64,000 nt of DNA from contig NZ_JAAIYA010000004.1 in NCBI RefSeq assembly GCF_010894405.1, positions 124,001 to 188,000 on the forward strand. Reading direction: 5' to 3'. This document shows positions 18,195-26,462 of this stretch, one piece after another. Every line of letters starts with the position of its first letter. The stretch's first letter is position 1. Origin of the DNA: Pyxidicoccus caerfyrddinensis (GTDB lineage: Bacteria > Myxococcota > Myxococcia > Myxococcales > Myxococcaceae). Position numbers and translations under genes: made by a program. The notes below the pieces were generated by a model. That model searched no databases. It was not told the DNA's origin and saw only the letters and a list, made by a program, of their open reading frames with translations.

Positions 18195-19031
18195 ATGAAC
18201 TGGGACCTCGCTTTTCCAATGCGCACGCTGCTCCATGGGCGTGAGCTTTTCGTGGGTGAATGGCATTGCGCCGGCGGCTCGCCGCGTCCTCCCTGTTGGC
18301 GAGAGCGAGCCCTCTATTACGAGATGGATCTCCTCCAGACGGGAACGCACCTGCGTGACCTGGGGCATCAACGCAACGTGGTGGATCCGACGACGGCCGC
18401 GCTCCATGCGCCATCGGATGAGTATTGGATGGCCTCTCCCACGGAACGCCCTCAGCAGGGCACGCTGCTCCTGCTCCGGGGCGAGCTGGCCGAAGAGCTG
18501 ATTCCTCGTCTGCCCACTCGAAGTTGTTCCATTTCACCGCAAGCCGCGCGCCTTCATGTCCAGCTCTTGCACGCCGTGGATCCCCTGGCCCGGGAAGAGA
18601 CCGCGTTGTCGCTGGTACACTGCGTGTTGTCGGATGCTCGGGCTCAGCCGGAACGGGCTCGGAGCGTTTCCCGCGCGTGGCGCCGCTTGAGCGAGGAGCT
18701 GCAACACGTGGTGGCCACTCGCTTCAAGGAGCGTTTGACTTTGGACCTCATGGCTTCCGCGTGCCGCACGTCTCCCTTTCACGCGAGCCGTGTCTTTCGG
18801 GCCGTGACGGGTGAGACATTGCACCGTCACCTCACCCGGGTGAGGCTTCGCGCTGCCCTCTTCGAGCTCCAGGGCGCTGCCGGACGTCTGACCGAGATTG
18901 CCCTTGCCCTGGGTTTTTCATCCCATAGTCATTTCACGCAGGCCTTCCAGGAGGAATTCGGCTGTGCGCCTTCGTCTCTGATGGGCGGGCCTGTTCGTGG
19001 ACGGAAGACCCTTTCATGGGAGAAGGATTGA
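18195..19031 (+). CDS. AraC-family transcriptional regulator
   Basis: A 278-residue regulator. The C-terminal ~100 residues have two helix-turn-helix units (LTLDLMASACRTSPFHASRVFRAVTG and LTEIALALGFSSHSHFTQAFQEEFG), the second being the AraC signature. The N-terminal half is an effector or dimerisation domain (GGSPRPPCWRERALYYEMDLL; LHAPSDEYWMA) of unknown ligand. It is divergent from the NTF2-like lipoprotein with a short shared promoter region, so it may control that gene. A shorter start at 18219 is possible. Confidence 0.88.
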   Translation: MNWDLAFPMRTLLHGRELFVGEWHCAGGSPRPPCWRERALYYEMDLLQTGTHLRDLGHQRNVVDPTTAALHAPSDEYWMASPTERPQQGTLLLLRGELAEELIPRLPTRSCSISPQAARLHVQLLHAVDPLAREETALSLVHCVLSDARAQPERARSVSRAWRRLSEELQHVVATRFKERLTLDLMASACRTSPFHASRVFRAVTGETLHRHLTRVRLRAALFELQGAAGRLTEIALALGFSSHSHFTQAFQEEFGCAPSSLMGGPVRGRKTLSWEKD

Positions 19032-19215
19032 GGCAGGCAGGCGCCCGATGTGCCGCCCGGGGCCACCCGCTCGAGCGCCACCCCGGCCATGAACCTCATG
19101 GCGGCCGAGTCCCGTGGCTTCTACCCCAAGGACGTCTCTACCCCGAACCCGGCCGACCTCACCCCGACGGGCTATCTCACCCCCGCCGCCGGTCAGAGGA
19201 CTATAGAGTCGCCTC

Positions 19216-20004
19216 ATGCGCGTCTCCTTTGTCCTTCTCTCCATGGCAGTGCCCCTGGATGGCGGGGCCATCTCTCGCAGTCACCTCGAGCTGTCTCCCG
19301 AAGCCACGCGGCTCGTCCCGGAGGAGACGCGGGAGGACGGCATCACGTGCCTGCGCCTGCAGGACGACTCGGGAGACGTCATCCTCGCGCCCGTCCCGGC
19401 ACCCATCGCGACGGGCGAGATCGAAGCGGCAGCGGCCCTGAGCCTCGCGTCCTTCGCGTCGATGCCCGGGCTCGCGCCGCACGCCGCGCACGTCATCGTG
19501 ACGTTCAGGGACGAGGCCCGGCGCGCACCGGCCGCCGAGGCGCTGGTACTCGCCCAGGTGACGGCGGCCGTGGCACATGCCACCGGAGCCGTCGGGGTGT
19601 ACTGGGGTATGGGCCACGTGGCGCATCCCGCCTCGTTCTTCATCGATGCCGTGCGCGACCTGGACCTCCCCTTGCCCGCGCTCACCGGCCTGAGCATCGT
19701 GCGCGACGGCAAGGGCCTGAGCATCCTGAGCGTGGGGATGGAGCAGTTCGAACTTCCGAACATGCTCGTGCTCGCAGACAAGGCCCAGGGCAGCGAGACC
19801 ATCAAGTTTCTTTTCGACATGCAGGGCTACGTCCTCAAGCGCGGGAAGGCGCTGCCGGATGGCAACACGGTGGGGCGCACCGCCGAGGAGCGCTTGCAGG
19901 TGCGCTACGTGCCGTCCCCCACCGACCCCTCCGCGCAGGTGGTGCAGGTGGACATGCGCAAGCCAGGGCTCTGGGCGCGCGCCCGCCAGTTCCTGCGCAA
20001 CTGA
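19216..20004 (+). CDS. DUF4261-type protein
   Basis: A 262-residue cytoplasmic protein of the DUF4261 kind (HVIVTFRDEARRAPAAEALVLAQ, then GAVGVYWGMGHVAHPASFF, and a C-terminal GLSILSVGMEQFELPNMLVLAD). Function unknown; relatives occur beside polymorphic toxin or secretion genes in other bacteria, but nothing here supports such a role. The stretch just upstream (19047-19200) has protein-like composition in another frame (GFYPKDVSTPNPADLTPTGY) and may be the end of a lost gene. Confidence 0.7.
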   Translation: MRVSFVLLSMAVPLDGGAISRSHLELSPEATRLVPEETREDGITCLRLQDDSGDVILAPVPAPIATGEIEAAAALSLASFASMPGLAPHAAHVIVTFRDEARRAPAAEALVLAQVTAAVAHATGAVGVYWGMGHVAHPASFFIDAVRDLDLPLPALTGLSIVRDGKGLSILSVGMEQFELPNMLVLADKAQGSETIKFLFDMQGYVLKRGKALPDGNTVGRTAEERLQVRYVPSPTDPSAQVVQVDMRKPGLWARARQFLRN

Positions 20005-20135
20005 GGCTGCTCGCGCAGCGTGTCGCCCAGCGCGTTGAAGGACCCGGAGCAGTACAAGGAGCGGCTTTCGGTTGGGACTGCGTTCCGAAAGTAGCAGCCG
20101 CTCCGGACACTACAGCTCCACCTGGGCGCCCGACC

Positions 20136-20909
20136 TCAGGGCTTGTCCGAAGCACGCACCTCGCTGATGCACAGGTCCGTGAACTTCTTGCCCGGGTAGA
20201 CGGACAGGACCTCGATGGCGACGAAGGTGCCCGCGGCGTTTGAATCGCGCTTGAACGCGGGGAGCTTCAGTTCCTGGTAGTCGTTGACGTCCTTCAGCTC
20301 CACTTCTCCCATGGCGGCCACGGTGAGCCCCCCATAGTCGATGCTCGACTGACTTGCCGCCGCGCTCCGCGCCTGGAGCACGGCGAGCCGGACCTTGCGT
20401 GGCCTCGCATTCGCCGCATGGAGCTGGGCCGACTTGCCGAAGCCCGCCCAGATGCTCACCGGCCTGCCCGGCTCCACCTTCGCCAGCAGCACCTCTCCCA
20501 CGCCTGTTCCCTTCGCGCCTTCGCACCAGGCCGTGTCCGGCTTGCCGTCCATCGCCTTCTCCGCCGAGTAGCCACACGTCCACTCGTGCGCGGTCATCTC
20601 CCGCTCGCGGAGGTCGTCCTCGGCCTCGGGCGGACAGTCCTCGCAGGCGGGAGATTTGCCCTTCGGCAGCAGCGTCGATGACGCCCAGTCCGAGAAGTCC
20701 CCCGTGAGGCCATGGGAGACTCCGCCCGCGAGGCTCGCGCCCACCTGGAGCCCTCTCAGCGAGAGGCTTCCCTTCGCCGTACAGGCCCTGCCCTCGTACG
20801 CCTGGGCGGCGGCGATGCCGGGCAGCGTGAGAACGAATCCGGTGATGAGTAACGCCACCCACCGGGACGCCACGCGTCCTTGGGTGTGCTCGTCAGAGTC
20901 CCCCAGCAT
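20136..20909 (-). CDS. Exported protein with NADase-type glycan-binding (discoidin-like) domain
   Basis: A 257-residue exported protein. The N-terminus carries a hydrophobic segment (WVALLITGFVLTLPGIAAAQA) ending in a signal-peptidase-I-like AQA. The mature part has SAEKAMDGKPDTAWCEGAKGTGVGE, the hallmark of the discoidin-related domain found in NADase-type glycan-binding proteins, with paired Cys (CEDCPP; CGYS; CEG). GGGAG seven bases before the ATG at 20909 sets the start. Probably periplasmic or surface carbohydrate binding; ligand unknown. Confidence 0.75.
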   Translation of the reverse strand: MLGDSDEHTQGRVASRWVALLITGFVLTLPGIAAAQAYEGRACTAKGSLSLRGLQVGASLAGGVSHGLTGDFSDWASSTLLPKGKSPACEDCPPEAEDDLREREMTAHEWTCGYSAEKAMDGKPDTAWCEGAKGTGVGEVLLAKVEPGRPVSIWAGFGKSAQLHAANARPRKVRLAVLQARSAAASQSSIDYGGLTVAAMGEVELKDVNDYQELKLPAFKRDSNAAGTFVAIEVLSVYPGKKFTDLCISEVRASDKP

Positions 20910-21277
20910 CGTCAGCTCCCTTCGTGCGTCCAAGCAGGGACGCGAAGGGCATACCTTCCCAGCGACGGCGTCACCGGTCCACATCTCGGTGCTCCCGAGC
21001 GGCGGGACGCATCCATCCCGCCACCCGGAGAATCCTCACTCCGCGCGCTGATGGGCGCCTCCGCCCGGGGAACGGACCCACGTGTCACAGCCGCGTTCCA
21101 CTCCGTCGGAACGTGTCATTCCTTCTCACTTGCGGAGCGGGTACCATCGCAATCACTGACATGCCACGCCTCCACCGAGCCCGCTACGCGACGCGGTGTT
21201 CCCGAGGTTCATGAAGGACGCGGCTGGACGCCTGTGACAGGAGGCATGGACCTCCTCTGCCTCGAGAGGTGCCGCAT
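20910..21277. other. Divergent promoter region, no gene seen
   Basis: About 370 bases between the divergent discoidin-like gene and the peptide transporter. Short open frames only. No strong hairpin, RNA gene or clear promoter could be read. Confidence 0.4.
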
Positions 21278-22654
21278 ATGGCCAGTGAGTACACCCAGGG
21301 AATGGTGGGAAAGACGCGGGCCCACGCCGGAAGTCCTCCGGGGTTGTACCGGCTCTGCCTCGCCGAGCTGTGGGAGCGCGCGGCCTACTACGGCATGCGT
21401 GGGCTCCTGGTCCTCTTCCTGATGTCCACGACGCGGGGAGGACCTGGCTGGGCCACCTCGGACGCGCTCTCGCTCTACGGCACCTTCACCTTCCTCGCGT
21501 ACCTGCTGCCCATTCCGGGAGGTTTCCTCGCGGACTGGTGGCTCGGACAGCGCAAGGCGGTCATCATGGGGGGCGCGCTGATGCTGGTGGGCTACCTGCT
21601 GCTCGCACTGCCCGCAGGGCCCGCGCTCTACCTGGGCCTGGGCGTGCTCATCCTCGGCGGTGGTTTCTTCAAGCCGAGCATGACCACCCTCCTCGGGGGA
21701 CTGTACCCGGTGGAGGCAGGGCAGCGGGACGGAGGCTTCACCCTCTACTATCTGGGCATCCACTTCGGCGCCATGCTGGGCTCATTCGTCTGTGGCACCG
21801 TGGGCCATTTCCTGGGCTGGCATTGGGGATTCGGCGCCGCGGCGGCATTCATGCTCCTGGGCCTGATGACCTTCCTGACGGTTCCGGCCAGGCTGCTGAC
21901 ACCACCGAAGCCGGCTTCCGCATCATTGACAGCACCACCAGGTGGGAGTGGCAGCGTCAGCCCCACGCACGAGAACCGGGCTCGGACAGGCATCATCGCC
22001 ATTCTTGGCGTGTTCACGTTCGTGTTCTGGACGTGTTACGAATTGTCCAGCCTGCCCATCAACCATGCGTCGAAGCTCCATTGGACCTTGTTCGGCGTGG
22101 AAGTGCCCGGGAACATGTTCAGCAACTCGGGCTCCTGGTTCATGCTTCCGCTGGCAATCCTGCTCATGGTCCTGTGGAACGCGCTGGCGGCGCGTGGCAG
22201 GGCTCCGGGGTCTCCCGTCAAGATGGGAGCAGGGGCCTTGCTCATGGCGCTGGGCTTCGCCTTCATGTTCGGCGCATGGAAGGAACACCAACTGGCGGGC
22301 CAGGCGTCCGCGGTGTGGCTCCTCATGACGCACCTGTTCCTCACCCTGGCGGAGCTGTGCACTGCACCGATCGCCCTTTCAGAGGTGACGCGGCTGGCGC
22401 CGGCACGGTTCCCGTCCACGACGGTGGGAAGCTGGTTCCTGTTGGCCATGGCGGCCAACTGGCTGGCATCCGTTCTCTCCGACGACTCGGTCGGCATCAG
22501 CACGTTGCTCTTCACGGGGGCCGCGGCGGTGGCGGGGGGCGTGCTCCTGATCGCCCTCGCCCCCGCCCTCGGACGGTGGCTGCGAAACGCAACCACCGCG
22601 CCGAATCCCTCCCCTGCCGCCCTGGAGCCGGGTCCAGCCCGCCCGGCTCCATGA
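21278..22654 (+). CDS. POT/PTR-family proton-dependent oligopeptide transporter
   Basis: A 458-residue inner-membrane transporter with about 12-14 helices. Helix 1 contains ELWERAAYYGMRGLLVLFL, the ExxERFxYY-type proton-coupling motif of POT carriers (here ExxERAAYYG). GGFLADWWLGQRKAV follows, and the usual Lys/Tyr helices come later. It imports di- and tripeptides with protons. The ATG at 21278 follows GAGAGG; a GTG nine bases earlier is less likely. Peptide uptake suits a proteolytic predator, which is inference. Confidence 0.9.
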   Translation: MASEYTQGMVGKTRAHAGSPPGLYRLCLAELWERAAYYGMRGLLVLFLMSTTRGGPGWATSDALSLYGTFTFLAYLLPIPGGFLADWWLGQRKAVIMGGALMLVGYLLLALPAGPALYLGLGVLILGGGFFKPSMTTLLGGLYPVEAGQRDGGFTLYYLGIHFGAMLGSFVCGTVGHFLGWHWGFGAAAAFMLLGLMTFLTVPARLLTPPKPASASLTAPPGGSGSVSPTHENRARTGIIAILGVFTFVFWTCYELSSLPINHASKLHWTLFGVEVPGNMFSNSGSWFMLPLAILLMVLWNALAARGRAPGSPVKMGAGALLMALGFAFMFGAWKEHQLAGQASAVWLLMTHLFLTLAELCTAPIALSEVTRLAPARFPSTTVGSWFLLAMAANWLASVLSDDSVGISTLLFTGAAAVAGGVLLIALAPALGRWLRNATTAPNPSPAALEPGPARPAP

Positions 22655-22928
22655 CGACGCTCGCGAGACGGAGCCCCTGGCGCGTTTCCGCTCCTTCCTG
22701 GCCGCTGCCTCAAGCCCCGCGCTCGCCTCCTGCGCACCTGCTTGACGTCTGCCCGCCCGTGCTCACGCGCCCCCTGGGCGCTGCATGCCGGAACGCAGAC
22801 GCGTCCCCGGAGGACGCGTCCCCGGAGGCTCGCACCGCTCATCCCGGCGTGGGTCCACGCGGTACGGCGCTTGCTCCAGCATCCTGGCGCACGTCCCGGC
22901 GGCTGCCTTCAGCGGTTCCCCGCGCGAC
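22655..22928. other. Gene-free stretch before a nuclease remnant
   Basis: No supported gene. Together with the remnant at 22929-23015 it makes a ~390-base gap. A tandem GCGTCCCCGGAGGAC-like duplication occurs near 22800-22825. Confidence 0.35.
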
Positions 22929-23015
22929 GTGTCAGTAGCGGAACCCAATGCCCCGGGTGTCGGAGGGATGGGGCTGTCCGACCACGACCCCGTTGCCTAC
23001 GACGTCGAATACTGA
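22929..23015 (+). pseudogene. C-terminal scrap of an endonuclease/exonuclease/phosphatase protein
   Basis: The last ~25 codons before a TGA read GVGGMGLSDHDPVAYDVEY, the typical SDHDPV C-terminal active-site motif of the EEP superfamily (DNase I-like, sphingomyelinase-like). No other part of such a protein can be found upstream, so this is a deletion remnant. Confidence 0.5.
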
Positions 23016-23042
23016 CCCGGCTCGCGCCCGGAGGGAGACCCC

Positions 23043-24410
23043 ATGATTGGAGACGCCAAGGCGGGTGATGTCGTCGTGAACACGAAGACGGCCCTGGCCT
23101 ATGTCATTGCCGAGGTCCTGCCCGACGGCGCCTACCAGCTCGCCCACTGGAACCCCAGCCCGGACAACCCGTTCAAGCAGCACATGCCTCCCATCGTGCA
23201 CCGGGAGGACCCGGACTACGTGCGCATCAGGCCCACCCGCCCCGTGTCCTCGCCCACGGAGACCTATCTCACCGTGCGGGAGAGAGACGTCACTCCCAGG
23301 ATCAAGAGCTTCCTGAACGTCGATGAGCTCCTCAGGATGCTCATCGCCAGCGAGAAGCGCCGTCGCCGCGACGAGCATGTCTTCTACAACGCAGCGGGCC
23401 CGGGTGCCCGGGCGCTGCACCGGATGGCGAAGATCCTCATCCAGTCCCTCCATACCGTGCTCGGAGGAACACCTCCCTCGCTCGACACGTTCGAGTTCCT
23501 CCGAGCCCCGGCCGTGGATTACCACCCGCAGACCCTGCTCAGGCCCCAGGAGTTCCTGAACACCGTCCTCCAGAAGAGCACGTGGAGCGACCGCGACGAG
23601 CCGAAGCCCGTGCTCTCCACGAACCTCACGGTGCTCGGTGACATCTGCTCGGGAGGCAGCGAGAACACGCTGACCATCTTCTTCCAGAAGGGCCTCTTCG
23701 ACGTCGACCCGAAGAAGGCGCTCGGAATCTTCGAGGGCCTGCTCGCCAGCTACAGGCTTCCGGACGGGCTCTTCCAGCCGCTGCTCAAGTGCGTGGCCAC
23801 CCTGCAGATGTTCCTGCAGGCGACGCCCTGCAACCCGGCCATCTATCAAATCTTCATCGATGACGACGTGCTCGACGAGGTGGCCTACATCTCCGTGCAG
23901 AGCGGGTACCCGTTGGACTCACGCATAGGAGAGATGTACGGGCTGAAGGCACCGCTCGACCACGTGACGGCCACGCGGCTGCCCGCGCGCTCGGGCGGGT
24001 TCACCCGCTCCGTGCTCAACTCGGTGGAGAAGCCGGGGTTCTGGGAGAGCTTCTCCGGCGGGAACGACCCCCAGGCCCGGCTCATCATGAATCCGAACTT
24101 CTTCTCGACGCCGAACTCCAACATCCGCATCGTCACCTTCGAGCTTCGCTCCGAGCGGCTCGACCTGGAGCTGATCCGCTTCCGGAAGGAGGTGGACGCC
24201 ATCTGCCAGCGCTACTGCGGGGACTGCATCGGGCGCCTGAGGTCATTCCATGAGGAGCACGCCATCGCGCTGACGAGGCTCAACATCAACGTCCTGCCCG
24301 AGCCGGAAGAATGCTCGGTCAGCCTCCTGACCGACATGGTCCTCTCCCTCCCGGCCATCCTGACGAAGATCCAGGAATCGAAGCTGAGTGCCTTCGACTT
24401 CATGAACTGA
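23043..24410 (+). CDS. Uncharacterised 455-residue protein
   Basis: An intact gene with GGAGGGAG before the ATG and normal codon use. No signal peptide or membrane helix. The first ~65 residues look like a small beta domain (AGDVVVNTKTALAYVIAEVLPDGAYQLAHW); the middle is helical with a basic stretch (SEKRRRRDEHVFYN); the C-terminal half includes FEGLLASYRLPDGLFQPLLKC and a Cys pair (YCGDC). I recognise no family. The gene stands alone between remnants. Confidence 0.75.
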   Translation: MIGDAKAGDVVVNTKTALAYVIAEVLPDGAYQLAHWNPSPDNPFKQHMPPIVHREDPDYVRIRPTRPVSSPTETYLTVRERDVTPRIKSFLNVDELLRMLIASEKRRRRDEHVFYNAAGPGARALHRMAKILIQSLHTVLGGTPPSLDTFEFLRAPAVDYHPQTLLRPQEFLNTVLQKSTWSDRDEPKPVLSTNLTVLGDICSGGSENTLTIFFQKGLFDVDPKKALGIFEGLLASYRLPDGLFQPLLKCVATLQMFLQATPCNPAIYQIFIDDDVLDEVAYISVQSGYPLDSRIGEMYGLKAPLDHVTATRLPARSGGFTRSVLNSVEKPGFWESFSGGNDPQARLIMNPNFFSTPNSNIRIVTFELRSERLDLELIRFRKEVDAICQRYCGDCIGRLRSFHEEHAIALTRLNINVLPEPEECSVSLLTDMVLSLPAILTKIQESKLSAFDFMN

Positions 24411-24809
24411 GGTCCTCGCCGCGTGGGCCCACACCGTTGCCACGGCGCACCACCCGACACAGACGCGCGAGGCCCGTGCTTCACCCGCTTCCAGGGTGAC
24501 GATGCCATGCCGTGGCTGTGAAGAGGGGCACGGTGATGCTCAACTTCGGCTCGCCGTTCCTCACGGCGGCGGTCAACGGCGATGAGAAGCAGCGCGACAC
24601 GATGTTCGAGACCTTCTTCCGCGTGTGGAGGCAGGCGGAGGGGTACGTGCTGCGCCATCACCCCTGACCCGCTGGACACTGCGCACCCTGGTCTCAGGTT
24701 TCAATGGCGCAGCGGAGGTCGCACACAGGCCGCTTTCAATCACATTCCGACATTCCCTGCAAATCGAGGAAATCGCTATCCTCTCGAAGCCGTACGACCA
24801 GGAGGCTTC
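24411..24809. other. Gap with a possible protein remnant
   Basis: About 400 bases without a confident gene. A plus-strand frame ending at 24667 (GTG/ATG at 24533/24536) encodes MLNFGSPFLTAAVNGDEKQR and ends in a Trp/Phe-rich helix. It reads like the C-terminus of a lost protein, without a ribosome site. Confidence 0.35.
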
Positions 24810-25178
24810 ATGCGAGGACTTTTCGGAGCGGTTTTGCTGGTCGGGCTGCTGGCGGGGTGCGGTGGCACGGAGACGGACGCGATGGCTGACGCCGCCGCAG
24901 TGCAGGAAGCGACGTGCCTGGGCACCTGCCAGGCAGAGTACCACCAGTGCATGGTGGAGAACGCCGGCAGCGGCCCAGGCAAGGTGCTGTGTGGCTACGC
25001 GCTCAACGAGTGCAAGGCGCGGTGTCCCGCGGCAGGAGTGGCTGCGCCGGTAAGCGAAGGGTCGATTTCAACAGTGGAGCAGGGCGTGTGGGTCCGCATT
25101 GTTTGTGGCTGCGGCGGGTACCATTGCTCTGGCGAGCGTGCCGACTGCGAGGCGTACTGCGCTCGGGTGTGTGGCTGA
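24810..25178 (+). CDS. Small Cys-rich lipoprotein
   Basis: A 122-residue lipoprotein (MRGLFGAVLLVGLLAGC, lipobox LAGC) with GGAGG four bases before the ATG. The mature part has about eleven cysteines in CxxxC spacings (CLGTCQAEYHQC; CKARC; CGCGGYHC; CEAYCARVC), suggesting a disulphide-held extracellular fold. Myxobacteria encode many such short lipoproteins; function is unknown and no neighbour suggests one. Confidence 0.75.
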   Translation: MRGLFGAVLLVGLLAGCGGTETDAMADAAAVQEATCLGTCQAEYHQCMVENAGSGPGKVLCGYALNECKARCPAAGVAAPVSEGSISTVEQGVWVRIVCGCGGYHCSGERADCEAYCARVCG

Positions 25179-25255
25179 CGAGCCTGTCGGCAGGCCTCCT
25201 GCTCCGTCATCTTGAAATGGATATGAGGGAGCAGGCAGTGCTGGCCAGGCGCTTA

Positions 25256-25753
25256 TCAGCGAGCGCCCAGGGTGACGAGAAGCTCGTCCAGTTGCTGGAA
25301 CGTCTCGACCAGCGCCTCCGCCGCCCCGGTGCCGGCAGCGTCGAGAGCTTCCTTCGAGGGGTAGAGCTCGCTCACGACCAGCAGCGTCTTGCCCCCTTTT
25401 TCCTCGAAGGTCACCGTGGTGACGGACCCATTGTCACCACCTTCCTCATTGGTCCAGACGAGGCGCGAGTGCGGTGTCACTTCGGTGTACCTACCGAAGA
25501 ACGCCATCCCTTGGCCGAACACCAGACGGTACTTGCCCCCGGTACGAACATCCATCTCGCAGGAAACCAGGGTCATTCCCAACGACTTCGGCACCCACCA
25601 CTTCTTGAACAGCTCGGGCTTTGTCCACGCCTCGAACACGATGCGTGCCGGACCATTGAAAGTTCGCGTGACGACGGTCTCACGCTCGGACTTCCGTTCC
25701 ACAGTCGTGCGGTTCTTCATGGGTGTGGGCTCACTCTCTCTGCTTGCGTCCAT
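25256..25753 (-). CDS. SRPBCC/AHSA1-type protein
   Basis: A 165-residue START-like (AHSA1 family) protein: TRTFNGPARIVFEAWTKPEL, KKWWVPKS, GGKYRLVFGQGM, then VTFEEKGGKTLLVVSELYPS and a C-terminal helix. Members bind hydrophobic ligands in a helix-grip pocket. It overlaps the ArsR gene upstream by 23 bases; an AAGGAG site before the ATG at 25753 supports the overlapping start over the internal Met at 25720. ArsR-AHSA1 pairs are common and the two are almost certainly co-expressed. Confidence 0.85.
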   Translation of the reverse strand: MDASRESEPTPMKNRTTVERKSERETVVTRTFNGPARIVFEAWTKPELFKKWWVPKSLGMTLVSCEMDVRTGGKYRLVFGQGMAFFGRYTEVTPHSRLVWTNEEGGDNGSVTTVTFEEKGGKTLLVVSELYPSKEALDAAGTGAAEALVETFQQLDELLVTLGAR

Positions 25754-26096
25754 CGACCTGCTCCTTCCGTTTCAATTCCTCGACAACCTTGTCCAACTCG
25801 TCGAAGCGTGCGTCCCAGAGCTGGCGGTACCTCTCGAGCCATGCCATCTCTTCCTCCAGTCGGCGCGGGCCGATCTTGCAGGTCCGCACGCGCCCGACCT
25901 TCTCCGTGATCACGAGCCCGGCCCGCTCCAGGACACCGACGTGCTTCTTCATGCCCGTGAGGGTCATGTTGAACTTCTCGGCGAGGTCCGTGATCGAGGC
26001 CTCCGCACGCCCGAGCTGCTCCAGAACACCGCGTCGGGTGGCGTCGGAGAGCGCGGCGAACGAAGCATCGAGGCCGGCATTTACATACTGAACCAT
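25731..26096 (-). CDS. ArsR-family transcriptional regulator
   Basis: A 121-residue winged-helix regulator (DATRRGVLEQLGRAEASITDLAEKFNMTLTGMKKHVGVLERAGLVITEKVGRVRTCKI). No metal-binding CxC motif is seen in the DNA-recognition region, so it belongs to the non-metal ArsR group that accompanies AHSA1 proteins. It probably represses its own two-gene operon. AAC and ATG-TGG surround the start, where a short palindromic CATGTGGTTCAG-like element could be the operator. Confidence 0.88.
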   Translation of the reverse strand: MVQYVNAGLDASFAALSDATRRGVLEQLGRAEASITDLAEKFNMTLTGMKKHVGVLERAGLVITEKVGRVRTCKIGPRRLEEEMAWLERYRQLWDARFDELDKVVEELKRKEQVDGRKQRE

Positions 26097-26214
26097 GTGG
26101 TTCAGTGTCTAGCATGCGGATAGATGGCACGCAAGGGCAGCTCGAGCGCGCGCTGCTTGAACAGCTCGCGGTGGTGCCGTCGGAGCATCAGAAAAATGGG
26201 AGGAAATGAGGAGT

Positions 26215-26285
26215 CACCAGCAGCGTGGCCAGGTTGTCCTTCACCGTCTCGTACAGCACCGTCGTCTCCGGCCGCCTCCCCAGTG
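26215..26285 (-). mobile_element. Trace of an IS91-like transposase N-terminus
   Basis: On the minus strand this reads RRPETTVLYETVKDNLATLL, close to the start of IS91/IS1294-type (zinc-binding, Y2) transposases, which typically begin with a ...RRPE-T-LY...-H-ETFL pattern. It has no start codon and the frame is lost after this. It is close to the tRNA-like fragment at 26418. Confidence 0.35.
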
Positions 26286-26417
26286 TGACCCTCCAGCGGG
26301 CATGAGAACGGGACGAGACGGGACGAAACGGGATGGGGCAGCAGAACGAACCGATGAGAGATCAAGGCATTTGCCGGTAGCAGCGCGACCTGCTTGGGGT
26401 CTTGCTTCCGCCTTGAT

Positions 26418-26442
26418 GCGGGTTCGATTCCCGCCGCCTCCA
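26418..26442 (+). other. 3' end of a tRNA or tmRNA gene (possible attachment site)
   Basis: A perfect T-arm (GCGGG stem, TTCGATT loop, CCCGC stem) followed by seven acceptor bases (CGCCTCC) and a discriminator A. No matching 5' acceptor strand or anticodon arm occurs in the 80 bases upstream, so it is not a full tRNA. The acceptor sequence and the absence of encoded CCA would suit tmRNA of this group. Such 3' fragments are left at one end of integrated elements. Confidence 0.5.
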
Positions 26443-26462
26443 CTTTGGAAGCCTGGCAATCT

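Noticed and set aside
26350-26442. Complete tRNA or tmRNA gene
   Set aside because: Only T-arm and 3' acceptor are present; no pairing 5' strand, D-arm or anticodon arm in range.
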